Source: Piscinibacter defluvii
Lineage (GTDB): Bacteria; Pseudomonadota; Gammaproteobacteria; Burkholderiales; Burkholderiaceae_C
Reading direction: 5' to 3'
Assembly (NCBI RefSeq): GCF_004011805.1
Contig: NZ_ML137198.1
Span: forward strand, 1 to 64,000
Length of the DNA: 64,000 nucleotides
The translations under genes and the position numbers were made by a program. Shown piece by piece: positions 30,495 through 41,245 of this stretch (its first letter is position 1; each line of letters opens with the position of its first letter). A model generated the notes under the pieces. It had not been told where the DNA came from. It was given only the letters and a program-made list of their open reading frames with translations, and searched no databases.

Positions 30495-31826
30495 ATGCAC
30501 GTCGCCGTCATCGGCGCCGGCATCGTCGGCGTCACCACCGCGTACGAACTGGCCGCCGACGGACACCAGGTGACGGTGTTCGAACGCCGCGGCAGCGTCG
30601 CGGCCGAGGCCAGCTTCGCCAATGCCGGCGTGGTCGCACCGGGGTATGTCGCGCCCTGGGCGGCGCCGGGCATGCGCGGCAAGGCACTGCGCTCGCTGTT
30701 CTCGCGTCACGGCCCGGTGCGGCTGCATCCGACGCTGGATCCGGCCACGCTGCGCTGGCTGTGGCGCTGGTGGCGCGCCTGCGAACCGGGCACCTGGCAG
30801 GCCAACCGCCTGGCGATGCAGGCGCTGGCGCAGTACAGCCGGGCGCGCCTGCACGAGCTCGTCGCCCGCCTCAAGCTGGAGTACGAGCGCCACGACGGCT
30901 ACCTGGTGCTGCTGCGCACGCCGCAGGACCTGAAGCTGGCGCGCCCCGCGCTGAAGACGCTGGCCGAGGCCGGCGTGCGCTTCCACCTGGTCGACGCGGC
31001 GCGCTGCCGCGAGATCGAACCCGACCTGAACCCCGAGACGCCGCTGCAGGCCGGCGTGCACCTGGCCGATGCCGAGGTGGGCAACTGCCGCCAGTTCGCG
31101 CACCTGCTGCGCAACGAGGCGCAGCGCGCCGGCGTGAACTTCGTGTTCCACAGCCATGTCGACCGCATCGAGCCCGGCGAGCGCCCGCGCGTCGTGCAGC
31201 ACAGCGTCGTGGTCGGCGAGAGCACCCGGCTGTCGCAGGCCGACGACCTGTTCGACGCGACGCGCCCGATGTCCGCCGGCGACACCGACGACCACTTCGA
31301 CGCCGTGGTGGTCTGCGCCGCGCTCGGCGCCGCCCCGCTGCTGCGCCGCGCCGGGCTGCGGCTGCCGCTGCAGCCGGTGTACGGCTACTCGATCACCGCG
31401 CCGCTGCGCCAGCACCACGGCCACCCGGACCACGGCCCGCGCGCCGCGCTGATGGACGAGCGCTACAAGGTGGCCATCAGCCGCATCGGCAACCGCATCC
31501 GCGTGGCCGGCAGTGCCGAGGTCGGCGGCGCGGCCGAACACATGAACCCGGCGCCGCTGGAGACGCTCTACAAGGTGCTGCACGACTGGTACCCGGGCGC
31601 GGCCCACATGAGCCAGGTGCAGCGCTGGAAGGGCGCTCGCCCGATGCTGCCTGACGGCCCGCCGCTGCTGGGCGAGAGCGGCCTGCCCGGCGTCTGGCTG
31701 AACCTCGGCCACGGCAGCAGCGGCTGGGCGCTGGCCTGCGGCTCGGCACGTGTGCTGGCCGACCGCCTCGCCGGGCGGCCGGCCGCGGTCGACCTGACGC
31801 GGCTCAGCCTCGCGCGCTGGCGCTGA
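30495..31826 (+). CDS. dadA: D-amino acid dehydrogenase (DadA-like FAD oxidoreductase)
   Basis: This 443-aa FAD-dependent protein oxidatively deaminates D-amino acids, passing electrons to the respiratory chain. The N-terminal dinucleotide motif is VAVIGAGIVGVTTAYELA (about 3-20). FANAGVVAPGYVAPWAAPG (about 38-56) and the C-terminal NLGHGSSGWALACGSARVLAD are characteristic of DadA. A segment of about 25 residues near 225-260 (HSVVVGESTR...) looks longer than in E. coli DadA. It directly follows the amidase gene, so the two are probably co-transcribed. Confidence 0.88.
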   Translation: MHVAVIGAGIVGVTTAYELAADGHQVTVFERRGSVAAEASFANAGVVAPGYVAPWAAPGMRGKALRSLFSRHGPVRLHPTLDPATLRWLWRWWRACEPGTWQANRLAMQALAQYSRARLHELVARLKLEYERHDGYLVLLRTPQDLKLARPALKTLAEAGVRFHLVDAARCREIEPDLNPETPLQAGVHLADAEVGNCRQFAHLLRNEAQRAGVNFVFHSHVDRIEPGERPRVVQHSVVVGESTRLSQADDLFDATRPMSAGDTDDHFDAVVVCAALGAAPLLRRAGLRLPLQPVYGYSITAPLRQHHGHPDHGPRAALMDERYKVAISRIGNRIRVAGSAEVGGAAEHMNPAPLETLYKVLHDWYPGAAHMSQVQRWKGARPMLPDGPPLLGESGLPGVWLNLGHGSSGWALACGSARVLADRLAGRPAAVDLTRLSLARWR

Positions 31827-31843
31827 CGCGCACAATCGCGCGC

Positions 31844-33343
31844 ATGCAACGCATCGCGACCTGCGGCCCGCAGCGGCCGCTGCACGGCCTCGCCGCGACC
31901 CGCACGCTCGAGGCGCAGGCGCTGCACAGCGTGCCGCCGCACACGCTGATGCGCCGTGCCGGCGCGGCGGTGGCGCAGCTCGCGCTGGCGCTCGCGCCGC
32001 ACGCCCGGGTGATCCGCGTCTGGGCCGGGGCCGGCAACAACGGCGGCGACGGCCTGGAAGCCGCGCTCGAACTGCAACGCCTGGGCAAGCGGACCGAGGT
32101 GCTGCTCGCGGGAGCGCCGGCCACCGACGATGCACGCGACGCGCTCGCGCGCGCCCGTGCCGGCGGCGTGGTGATCGACCCGCCGCAGCCGACGCTGCTG
32201 GGCGCCGCGGATCTCGTCATCGACGCGCTGCTCGGCCTCGGGGCGAGCCGCGCACCGACGGGCGCGGTGGCCGAGGCCATCCGGGCGCTGAACGGCCTGC
32301 CCTGCCGGGTGCTGGCTGTCGACCTGCCCTCGGGCCTGCACCCGGACACCGGCCAGCCGCTGGGTGCCGACTGCGTGCGGGCCGCGCACACGTTGACGCT
32401 GCTGACGCTCAAGCCCGGGCTGTTCACCGGCCAGGGCCGCGACCTGGCGGGGCAGGTGTGGCTGGACGAACTCGGAGGCGGATGGTCCGCCATCGAGTCG
32501 ACCGCAACGCTGATCGGCGGCGCCGACGCCCCGGCGCCGCGCCGCCACGCCCAGCACAAGGGCAGCTTTGGTGACGTGGCGGTGGTCGGCGGTGCGCGGG
32601 GCATGGCCGGCGCGGCGCTGCTGGCCGGCCGGGCGGCGCATGCGGCCGGTGCCGGGCGGGTGTTCGTGGAACTGCTCGACCCCGACGCGGCTCCGCTCGA
32701 TCTGCTGCGGCCGGAGCTGATGCTGCGGCACGACTGGTCTGCCCGCCAGACACCGGCGACGCTGGCCTCGACCACCGTGGTGGCCGGCTGCGGCGGCGGC
32801 GATGTGATCCGTGCCGCGCTGCCGGCCCTGCTGAGCCACGCCGCGCGGCTGCTGCTCGATGCCGATGCGCTGAACGCCGTCGCCGCGGACACGGCACTGC
32901 AGGACGTGCTGCGCATGCGGGCGCGACGTGGCGCAGCCAGCGTGCTGACGCCGCATCCACTCGAGGCGGCACGCCTGCTCGGCCTTGACGGCGCGGCGCC
33001 GGTGCAGGCCGATCGCCTTGCCGCGGCGCAGGCGCTGGCCGATCGACTGCAGGCGGTCGTCGTGCTCAAGGGATCGGGCAGCGTCATTGCCGCGCCCGGT
33101 CGTCCGCCGGCCATCAACGCCAGCGGCAACGCCGCGCTCGCGACCGCCGGCACGGGTGACGTGCTGGCCGGCTGGCTCGGCGGCCACTGGGCGCAGCGCG
33201 GCGAGGGCGACCCGTTCGAGCGCGCCTGGCGCGCCGCCTGCCAGGCGGTCTGGCAGCACGGCCGCGCCGCCGAGACGACGCCGCGGCCGCTGCTGCGAGC
33301 CGCCGAGCTGGTCGAGGCGCTGGCCGGGGCGGGCGGGCGCTAG
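31844..33343 (+). CDS. nnr: Bifunctional NAD(P)H-hydrate repair enzyme (epimerase + dehydratase)
   Basis: This 499-aa protein repairs hydrated NADH and NADPH. The N-terminal YjeF_N epimerase domain has VWAGAGNNGGDGLEAA (about 60-75) and AVDLPSGLHPDTGQP. The C-terminal dehydratase domain has KGSFGDVAVVGGARGMAGAALL and the ATP/ADP-site motif NASGNAALATAGTGDVLAGWLGG. Its TAG stop overlaps the opposing rnr TAG stop within the sequence CTAG. Confidence 0.95.
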   Translation: MQRIATCGPQRPLHGLAATRTLEAQALHSVPPHTLMRRAGAAVAQLALALAPHARVIRVWAGAGNNGGDGLEAALELQRLGKRTEVLLAGAPATDDARDALARARAGGVVIDPPQPTLLGAADLVIDALLGLGASRAPTGAVAEAIRALNGLPCRVLAVDLPSGLHPDTGQPLGADCVRAAHTLTLLTLKPGLFTGQGRDLAGQVWLDELGGGWSAIESTATLIGGADAPAPRRHAQHKGSFGDVAVVGGARGMAGAALLAGRAAHAAGAGRVFVELLDPDAAPLDLLRPELMLRHDWSARQTPATLASTTVVAGCGGGDVIRAALPALLSHAARLLLDADALNAVAADTALQDVLRMRARRGAASVLTPHPLEAARLLGLDGAAPVQADRLAAAQALADRLQAVVVLKGSGSVIAAPGRPPAINASGNAALATAGTGDVLAGWLGGHWAQRGEGDPFERAWRAACQAVWQHGRAAETTPRPLLRAAELVEALAGAGGR

Positions 33344-35538
33344 CGCTTGCCGGACTTGCGCGCCGCGTTCTTCGCGGCCCGCACCGGGTGTGCCGCGCCC
33401 TTGCCGCCGCGGCTCGACTTGGCGGCCTTCTTCGCCGCCCGGTCGGCACCCCGCACGGCAGCCAGTTCGCCGCCCTCGGCCTCGCTCTTGTCGAGCCCGC
33501 GCTCGCGGCGCGCGCGCAGTCGCGCGGCATCGTCCTCGTTGTCGCGCACCATGCGGAAGTCGATCTTCCGGCCGTCCAGGTCGACCCGCATGACCTGCAC
33601 ACGCACCCGCGCGCCGACGGCGTAGCGGATGCCGCTGCGCTCGCCGCGCAGTTCCTGGCGCGCCTCGTCGAAGCGGTAGTACTCGCCACCCAGCTCGGTG
33701 ATGTGCACCAGGCCCTCGACGTAGAGCGCATCGAGCGTCACGAACAGGCCGAACCCCGTCACCGCGCTGACCGTGCCGGCGTACTCTTCGCCCAGGTGCT
33801 CGCGCATGTAGCGGCACTTGAGCCAGGCCTCGACGTCGCGCGAGGCCTCGTCGGCGCGGCGCTCGTTGGCGCTGCAGTGCGCGCCGGCCGCCTCCCATTG
33901 CTCGAGTTCGTCGCTCGCGTGGCGCGGCACCGGCTTGCCGCCCTGGCGGTGCTTCGGCGCCTCCTCGACCGTGCCGCCGAGCAGGTGGTAGCGCCGGCCG
34001 GTCAGCAGCGCCTTGATCACGCGGTGCACCAGCAGGTCGGGGTAGCGGCGGATCGGGCTGGTGAAGTGCGTGTAGGCCTCGTAGGCCAGGCCGAAGTGGC
34101 CGGCGTTGGTGCCGGTGTAGATGGCCTGCTGCATCGAGCGCAGCAGCATGGTGTGGATCTGCAGCGCGTCGGGCCGGTCCTTGGTGGCCGCCGCGATGGC
34201 CTGGTACTCCTTCGGGTGCGGGTCCTCGCTGATCGACAGGCCGAGCCCGAGCGCCTTCAGGTAGTTCTGCAGCAGCGTGCGCTTCTCCGGCGTCGGCCCC
34301 TCGTGCACGCGGTACAGCGCCGGGTGCTTGGCGCGCGCGATGAAGTCGGCCGAACAGACGTTGGCCGCGAGCATCGCCTCCTCGATCAGCCGGTGCGCGT
34401 CGTTGCGGGTGCGCGGCACGATCTTCTCGATCCGGCCGTTCTCGTCGCAGACGATCTGCGTCTCGGTGGTCTCGAAGTCCATCGCGCCACGCTGCGTGCG
34501 CTGCTTCAGCAGCGCGCGGTAGACCTCGTGCAGGTGCAGCAGGTGCGGCACCAGCTCGGCGCGGCGCGCCGCTTCCGGGCCCCGCGTGTTCGCCAGGATG
34601 GCCGCCACCTCGGTGTAGGTGAAGCGCGCGTGCGAGCAGATCACCGCCGGGAAGAACTGGTAGGCGTGCACCTCGCCATGGGCGTCGACGATCATGTCGC
34701 ACACCATCGCAAGGCGGTCCTCGTTCGGGTTCAGCGAGCACAGCCCGTTGCTGAGCTTCTCCGGCAGCATCGGGATCACGCGGCGCGGGAAGTAGACCGA
34801 GGTGGCGCGCTCGTAGGCATCCTCGTCGAGCGGCTCGCCGGGCTTGACGTAGTGCGACACGTCGGCGATGGCCACCACCAGGCGCCACGCGTTGGGCGCC
34901 TTGACGCGGCCGATCTTCGCCGGCTCGCAGTACACCGCATCGTCGAAGTCGCGCGCGTCCTCGCCGTCGATGGTGACCAGCGGCACGTCGGTCAGGTCGA
35001 TGCGGTGCCTGCGGTCGGCCGGCCGGATCTTCTCCGGCAGCCCGGCCGCCTGCGCCAGCGTCTCGGGCGAGAAGCGGTGCGGCACCTCGTACTTGCGCAC
35101 CGCGATCTCGATCTCCATGCCGGGGTCGTCGATCTCGCCGAGCACCTCGGTCACGCGGCCGACGGGCTGCGAGTACATCGACGGCGGTTCGGTCAGCTCG
35201 ATGGCGACCACCTGGCCCGCGGTCGCGTTGGCGATCGCGTTCTTCGGGACCATGATGTCCTGGCCGTAGCGCTTGTCCTCCGGCGCCACGAGCCAGATGC
35301 CGCTCTCGTGCAGCAGGCGCCCGATGATGGGCGACTTGCGGCGCTCGAGGATCTCGAGCACGCGGCCTTCGGGGCGGCCCTTGCGGTCGAAGCGGACGAT
35401 GCGCACGCGCACGCGGTCGCGGTGCAGCACCGCGCGCATCTCCTGCTGGGAGAGATAGATGTCGGGCTGGCGATCCTCGCGGATCACGAAGCCGTGACCG
35501 TCGCGGTGGCCCTGCACGGTGCCCTCGATCTCGGCCAT
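33340..35538 (-). CDS. rnr: Ribonuclease R (RNB-family 3'-5' exoribonuclease)
   Basis: This 732-aa processive exonuclease degrades structured RNA and defective rRNA/tRNA. Cold-shock-like OSB domains occupy the N terminus (GTVQGHRDGHGFVIRED). The RNB catalytic centre is TIDGEDARDFDDAVY, giving Asp191, Asp194/197 and Asp199/200. The C-terminal S1 domain contains GTVSAVTGFGLFVTLD (about 615-630). A Lys/Arg/Ala-rich tail of about 45 residues follows. It lacks the N-terminal helix-turn-helix of E. coli RNase R. The ATG at 35538 was preferred; the frame stays open upstream across the opposite-strand tRNA but without homology. Confidence 0.95.
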   Translation of the reverse strand: MAEIEGTVQGHRDGHGFVIREDRQPDIYLSQQEMRAVLHRDRVRVRIVRFDRKGRPEGRVLEILERRKSPIIGRLLHESGIWLVAPEDKRYGQDIMVPKNAIANATAGQVVAIELTEPPSMYSQPVGRVTEVLGEIDDPGMEIEIAVRKYEVPHRFSPETLAQAAGLPEKIRPADRRHRIDLTDVPLVTIDGEDARDFDDAVYCEPAKIGRVKAPNAWRLVVAIADVSHYVKPGEPLDEDAYERATSVYFPRRVIPMLPEKLSNGLCSLNPNEDRLAMVCDMIVDAHGEVHAYQFFPAVICSHARFTYTEVAAILANTRGPEAARRAELVPHLLHLHEVYRALLKQRTQRGAMDFETTETQIVCDENGRIEKIVPRTRNDAHRLIEEAMLAANVCSADFIARAKHPALYRVHEGPTPEKRTLLQNYLKALGLGLSISEDPHPKEYQAIAAATKDRPDALQIHTMLLRSMQQAIYTGTNAGHFGLAYEAYTHFTSPIRRYPDLLVHRVIKALLTGRRYHLLGGTVEEAPKHRQGGKPVPRHASDELEQWEAAGAHCSANERRADEASRDVEAWLKCRYMREHLGEEYAGTVSAVTGFGLFVTLDALYVEGLVHITELGGEYYRFDEARQELRGERSGIRYAVGARVRVQVMRVDLDGRKIDFRMVRDNEDDAARLRARRERGLDKSEAEGGELAAVRGADRAAKKAAKSSRGGKGAAHPVRAAKNAARKSGKR

Positions 35539-35588
35539 CAGTTCGGCGCCGATCGCGGGGGGGCTGGTGTGTTGGTTCGTTTTGATGA

Positions 35589-35594
35589 TATAGT
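35589..35594 (+). promoter_or_regulatory. Candidate -10 box of tRNA-Leu
   Basis: TATAGT lies 18 bases upstream of the mature tRNA 5' end, the right distance for a short 5' leader. The -35 region is not convincing. The same A/T-rich spot could also supply an opposite-strand -10 (TATATC) for rnr. Confidence 0.35.
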
Positions 35595-35611
35595 CCAAGA
35601 CTTCCTGAAAT

Positions 35612-35696
<85 letters not shown>

Positions 35697-35705
35697 GATG
35701 ATAAG

Positions 35706-35735
35706 AAGGCCAGTGCAGATGCACTGGCCTTTTTC
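35706..35735 (+). terminator. Intrinsic terminator after tRNA-Leu
   Basis: AAGGCCAGTGCA (35706-35717) and TGCACTGGCCTT (35720-35731) form a 12-bp stem followed by a T-run (TTTTTCTTT). It ends the tRNA transcript and also lies 14 bases past the stop of the opposing phosphoribosyltransferase gene, so it may work in both directions. Confidence 0.9.
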
Positions 35736-35748
35736 TTTGGGGCGCGTG

Positions 35749-36270
35749 TCAGATCGCGTACTTCTTCGACAGGCCCTCGGGGCGGAGGTTGTCGTACTCC
35801 TCGAAGGGCTGGTGGATCCACGGGCTGGTGGGCAGCAGCTCGACGAAGTAGTCCGGCGTGTAGGTCGACACGCCCTTCACCCAGATCACGGCCGAGCGCA
35901 GCTCGCTGATCGAAGGCATGCCGCGCAGCCGGTCGACCACGGCACGCAGCGTCACGCCGGAATCGGCCAGGTCGTCGACCAGCAGCACGCGGCCGGCCAG
36001 GTCGCCCTTGGGCAGCGTGATGTACTTGGCCATGTCGAGCCGGCCCTGGATGGTGCCGGCCTCTGCGCGGTACGAACTGGTGGACATGATGCCCAGCGGC
36101 TTGTCGAACACGCGCGACAGCACGTCGCCCGGGCGCATGCCGCCGCGGGCCAGGCACAGGATCTGGTCGAACTCCCAGCCTGAGGCATGCACCTTCAGCG
36201 CCAGCCGTTCGATCAGCATGTGGTACTCGTCCCAGGACACGTACAGGTGCTTGCCGTCGTCGGTGAGCAT
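35749..36270 (-). CDS. Phosphoribosyltransferase family protein
   Basis: This 173-aa protein has a type I PRTase fold with the PRPP-binding motif VLLVDDLADSGVTL (about 95-108) and an upstream CLARGGMRPGDVLSR segment. The family salvages purine bases (xanthine, guanine or hypoxanthine) with PRPP. The base is not determined by sequence, and some relatives act in regulation instead. It follows purA by 30 bases, which supports a purine role. Confidence 0.85.
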   Translation of the reverse strand: MLTDDGKHLYVSWDEYHMLIERLALKVHASGWEFDQILCLARGGMRPGDVLSRVFDKPLGIMSTSSYRAEAGTIQGRLDMAKYITLPKGDLAGRVLLVDDLADSGVTLRAVVDRLRGMPSISELRSAVIWVKGVSTYTPDYFVELLPTSPWIHQPFEEYDNLRPEGLSKKYAI

Positions 36271-36300
36271 GAAGGACTCCAGTGGGGCGTTGCGAGAGGA

Positions 36301-37665
<1,365 letters not shown>

Positions 37666-38823
37666 TCAGAGCGCACGCACGACCCACTGGCCGCCGACGG
37701 CGACCAGCTCGCGGTCGCAGTCGAACTCCTGGCCCTCGTGCTCATGGCCGGGCAGCATGCACACGACCGTCTCGCCCTGCTCGCGCAGCCGGCGCACCGC
37801 GCCGCGCAGCGTGCTGTCCTCGGCCCAGGGGGCGCGGATCGCGGCGCGCCCGCCCGCCGCAGGCACCAGTTCGGCGATCTCCTTCAGGTCGAGGCTGAAG
37901 CCGACCGCCGGGCGCTTGCGGCCGAACACCTCGCCGACCTCGTCGTAGCGGCCACCGCGCGCCACCGCGTCGCTCGAGCCTTCGGCGTAGACGGCGAAAC
38001 GCGCACCGCTGTAGTAGGCCGAGCCGCCCACGTCGGCCAGGTCGTAGCCGACGCGCGCCTTCGGATGCGCCTGGCGCACGTGCCGGCCGAGCGTGGCCAG
38101 CTCGTCGAGCGCGAGGCGCAGCGCCGGCAGCGACGGGAGCAGCTCACGCGCCCGGGCGAGGATGGCGTCGTCACCGTAGAGCGTCGGCAGCGCGAGCAGC
38201 GCGCGCCGGCGCGCCGGCTCCAGCGGCTGCACCGCCGACTCCAGCGTGGCCTGGTCCTTGGCGGCCAGCGCGACGAGGGCGCGCTCGCGCGCCGCCGTGT
38301 CCAGCCCCTCGAGCAGCGCGCGCACGATGCGCGTGTCGGCCAGGTCGAGCACCACGCCGGGCAGGCCGGCGTCACCCAGGCAATCGAGCGCCAGGTCGAG
38401 CACCTCCAGGTCGGCCTCCAGGCCGGCATGGCCGTAGATCTCCGCCCCGAACTGCAGCGGCTCGCGCGAGGCCTGCATGCCCGAAGGCCGCGCATGCAGC
38501 ACCGGGCCGCAGTAGCACAGCCGCGTCACGCCGCGGCGGTTCAGCAGATGCGCATCGATGCGCGCCACCTGCGGCGTGCTGTCGGCGCGCACGCCCAGCG
38601 TGCGACCGGACAGCTGGTCGACCAGCTTGAACGTCTTCAGGTCCAGGTCGCCGCCGGTGCCCGAGAGCAGCGAGTCGAGGTGCTCGGCCAGCGGCGGGAT
38701 GACCAGTTCACAACCGTAGGAACGCGCCACGTCGAGCAGGCCGCGGCGCAGTTCCTCGATGTGGCGGGCCTGCGCGGGCAGGACATCGGCAAGGTGCTCG
38801 GGCAACAGCCAAGCAGAAGACAT
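37666..38823 (-). CDS. hisZ: ATP phosphoribosyltransferase regulatory subunit HisZ
   Basis: This 385-aa paralogue of histidyl-tRNA synthetase lacks the anticodon-binding domain. It activates the short form of HisG in the first step of histidine synthesis. A class II synthetase core is recognisable ([51 protein letters not shown]). Its short HisG partner is expected elsewhere. True HisS is separate at 45929. Position between hflC/DUF2065 and purA is typical of betaproteobacteria. ATG at 38823 is preferred over an upstream TTG. Confidence 0.92.
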   Translation of the reverse strand: MSSAWLLPEHLADVLPAQARHIEELRRGLLDVARSYGCELVIPPLAEHLDSLLSGTGGDLDLKTFKLVDQLSGRTLGVRADSTPQVARIDAHLLNRRGVTRLCYCGPVLHARPSGMQASREPLQFGAEIYGHAGLEADLEVLDLALDCLGDAGLPGVVLDLADTRIVRALLEGLDTAARERALVALAAKDQATLESAVQPLEPARRRALLALPTLYGDDAILARARELLPSLPALRLALDELATLGRHVRQAHPKARVGYDLADVGGSAYYSGARFAVYAEGSSDAVARGGRYDEVGEVFGRKRPAVGFSLDLKEIAELVPAAGGRAAIRAPWAEDSTLRGAVRRLREQGETVVCMLPGHEHEGQEFDCDRELVAVGGQWVVRAL

Positions 38824-38851
38824 GGACAAACGCCGGGGTACTGAAAACGAA

Positions 38852-38857
38852 ATTGTA
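38852..38857 (-). promoter_or_regulatory. Candidate internal -10 box upstream of hisZ-purA
   Basis: The minus strand reads TACAAT about 29 bases before the hisZ ATG, in the 64-base DUF2065-hisZ gap. The hexamer is flanked by a GGTAC/GTACC inverted repeat (38838-38860). The -35 is not clear. The same hexamer recurs upstream of scpB and ndk. Confidence 0.4.
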
Positions 38858-38887
38858 CCGGGCGCCCTGACGCGAACCTGCCGGGGC

Positions 38888-39082
38888 TCAGTTCCAGAAC
38901 AGGACCAGCAGCACCAGCCCGCTGAGCATGCTGGACAGGCCGAGGAAGCGGATCTGCCCGTCGGAAAGGCGCGTGGCCTGCTCGAACAGGCGGCGCCACA
39001 GCGCCGGCCCGAGGAACGGCAGCACGCCCTCGATCACCAGCACCAGCGCGCAGGCCGGCAGCAGCAGGTCCCAGAAACCCAC
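38888..39082 (-). CDS. DUF2065 small membrane protein (YjeT-like)
   Basis: This 64-aa protein has two hydrophobic segments (about 4-27 and 45-63) separated by a short basic/polar loop with [11 protein letters not shown]. The family's function is unknown. It is regularly found between hflC and purA or hisZ, as here, nine bases after hflC, so it is part of the hfl operon. Confidence 0.88.
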   Translation of the reverse strand: MGFWDLLLPACALVLVIEGVLPFLGPALWRRLFEQATRLSDGQIRFLGLSSMLSGLVLLVLFWN

Positions 39083-39091
39083 GGGGCGCGG

Positions 39092-39976
39092 CTACTTGCC
39101 CGACGGCGCACCGCCGCTGCCGCGCATGGCCTTGAAGAACTCGCTGCCCGGATCGACCACCATCACGTCCGACTTGTTGCGGAAGCTCGCGCGGTAGGCC
39201 TCGAGGCTGCGATAGAACTGCGCGAACTGCGGGTCGCGGCCGAACGCCTCGGCAAAGATCGCCGAGGCCTGCCCGTCGCCCTCGCCCTTGACCTTCTGCG
39301 CGTCGCGGTAGGCCTCGGCGATGATGACCTGGCGTTGCCGGTCGGCGTCGGCGCGGATCTTCTCGCCCTCGGCCGCACCGGTGGAGCGCAGCTGGTTGGC
39401 GACCTGCTGGCGTTCCGAGCGCATGCGGCTGTAGATCGACTCGGTGATGTTGGCGACGAAGTCGACCCGCTTGATGCGCACGTCCAGCACCTCGATGCCG
39501 AAGGCCTTGGCGTCGTCGTCCAGGCGCTTGCGCACGTCCTGCATGACCTTGTCGCGCTCGCGCGAGAGCACGCCGCCGACGGTGCGCTTGGTCACCTCCT
39601 CGTTGAACGCGGCGTGCACCACCGGCGCCAGGCGCGTCTCGAGGTTGCGGATGTCGGTGCCGTTGTTGCGGATGAACTGGCGCGGCTCCGACACGCGCCA
39701 CTTGACCAGCCAGTCGATCACCAGGCTCTTCTTCTCGGCCGTGAAGATGGGCCGGGTGTCCGGGCTGTCGAGCGTCTGGATGCGGCGGTCGAGGAACACG
39801 ACGTTCTGGAAGGGCGGCGGCAGCTTGACCTTCAGGCCCGGCTCGGTGATGACTTCCTTGATCTCGCCCAGCGCGTAGATCACGGCCACCTGGCGTTGGT
39901 CGACGACGAACAGCGTCGATGCGGCGATCATCAGCGCGACCAGCGCGCCACCGACGAGGACTCCGATGCGATTCAT
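39092..39976 (-). CDS. hflC: HflC, modulator of FtsH protease
   Basis: This 294-aa SPFH/prohibitin-domain inner-membrane protein has an N-terminal signal-anchor (about 5-25) and a large periplasmic domain. With HflK it forms a cage around FtsH that controls degradation of membrane proteins. FVVDQRQVAVIYALGEI starts the SPFH domain, and AEGEKIRADADRQRQVIIAEAYRDAQK is the coiled-coil region typical of HflC. It follows hflK by 24 bases. Confidence 0.96.
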   Translation of the reverse strand: MNRIGVLVGGALVALMIAASTLFVVDQRQVAVIYALGEIKEVITEPGLKVKLPPPFQNVVFLDRRIQTLDSPDTRPIFTAEKKSLVIDWLVKWRVSEPRQFIRNNGTDIRNLETRLAPVVHAAFNEEVTKRTVGGVLSRERDKVMQDVRKRLDDDAKAFGIEVLDVRIKRVDFVANITESIYSRMRSERQQVANQLRSTGAAEGEKIRADADRQRQVIIAEAYRDAQKVKGEGDGQASAIFAEAFGRDPQFAQFYRSLEAYRASFRNKSDVMVVDPGSEFFKAMRGSGGAPSGK

Positions 39977-40000
39977 GATGCGTTCTGCTCCCCTGCCCGC

Positions 40001-41245
40001 TCAGCGCCCGTCGCGGTCGCGCGAGCGCTGGTTGTCGCGCGAACGCGCGTCCGTGCTGCCGCCTGCCGCCGTGGCGTCGCCGGTGGCCGGGCCCGGCAGG
40101 GCCTGCGCCGCCGCCGCACCGGGCACACCGCCGGCCTGCTGGATCAGCTTGTCCAGCGGCAGGTAGAGCAGGTTCGAGTTGTTGCGGCTGTCGATCATCA
40201 CCTTGCTGACGTTCGAGTAGACCTCGCGCATCGTGTCGACGTAGAGCCGGTCGCGCGTGACGCCGGGGGCCTTCTGGTACTCGGTCAGCACGCGGCTGAA
40301 TCGCTGCGCATCACCCTCGGCCTGGGCGATGATGCTGGACTTGTAGCCCTCGGCCTCTTCGCGCAGGCGAGCCGCGGTGCCCTGCGCCTTCGGGATCACG
40401 TCGCTGGCGTAGGCCTGGCCTTCCTTGATCAGGCGGTCGCCGTCCTGTCCGGCCTTGAGCGTGTCCTCGAACGCCGCCTGAACCTGCTCGGGCGGCTGCA
40501 CGCTCTGCATGTTCACGTTCACCACCAGGATGCCGGCCTTGAGCCGGTCGAGCTGGTCCTGGATCGACTTGACGAGCTCGGCGGCGATCGCGTCGCGCTG
40601 CTCGTACAGCACCGAGTCGATCTTGCTGCGCCCGACGATCTCGCGCACCGCCGACTCCGCCGCCATCGTGACCGCCTCCTCGGGGTCGCGGTTCTCGAAC
40701 AGGAAGGCGCGTGCGTCCTTCAGCCGGTACTGCACGGTGAAGCGGATGTCGATGATGTTCTCGTCCTGCGTGAGCATCGACGAGTCGCGCAGGCCGGTGG
40801 CCTGCACCACCGAGTTGCGGCCGACCTCGCGCGAGCGCAGCTGCGTGACGCTGACCGTCTCGTGCGCCTGGAACGGATACGGCATGCGCCACTGGAAGCC
40901 GGCGTCCGCGGTGTGGCTGTACTTGCCGAACGAGGTCACGACGGCCTGCTGCCCTTCCTGCACGATGAAGAAGCCGCTGCCGAGCCAGATCAGCGCGACC
41001 ACGCCGACGATCAGCCCGGCGCCGATCCCGGCGCTCTTCATGTCGGGCTGGAAGTTCGAACCGCCGCCGTCGTCGCCGCCGCCGGTGCCGCCGCCGCGCG
41101 TGCCGCCCTTGCCGCCGAACAGGCCGCCGAGCTTGCGGTTGAAATCGCGCCAGAGTTCGTCCAGGTCGGGCGGGCCGTCGTTGCGGCCGCTGCTGAGCAG
41201 GCGGCCCGCGGCGGCGCGCAGGGCGTGAAGCGGTTTCATGGTCAT
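40001..41245 (-). CDS. hflK: HflK, modulator of FtsH protease
   Basis: This 414-aa partner of HflC has a cytoplasmic Gly-rich N terminus (GGGTGGGDDGG near residue 55), a membrane segment (about 74-95) and an SPFH domain from about 95 (FFIVQEGQQAVVTSFGKY). A long helical region follows (RLREEAEGYKSSIIAQAEGDAQRFS). A disordered Ala/Pro then Arg/Asp-rich tail ends the protein. The start overlaps the hflX stop by four bases (ATGA). Confidence 0.96.
   Translation of the reverse strand: MTMKPLHALRAAAGRLLSSGRNDGPPDLDELWRDFNRKLGGLFGGKGGTRGGGTGGGDDGGGSNFQPDMKSAGIGAGLIVGVVALIWLGSGFFIVQEGQQAVVTSFGKYSHTADAGFQWRMPYPFQAHETVSVTQLRSREVGRNSVVQATGLRDSSMLTQDENIIDIRFTVQYRLKDARAFLFENRDPEEAVTMAAESAVREIVGRSKIDSVLYEQRDAIAAELVKSIQDQLDRLKAGILVVNVNMQSVQPPEQVQAAFEDTLKAGQDGDRLIKEGQAYASDVIPKAQGTAARLREEAEGYKSSIIAQAEGDAQRFSRVLTEYQKAPGVTRDRLYVDTMREVYSNVSKVMIDSRNNSNLLYLPLDKLIQQAGGVPGAAAAQALPGPATGDATAAGGSTDARSRDNQRSRDRDGR

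Noticed and set aside
31568-34888. A 1106-codon minus-strand frame across dadA, nnr and part of rnr
   Set aside because: It is a shadow of nnr and an out-of-frame reading of rnr. Composition is low-complexity and no family motif is present.
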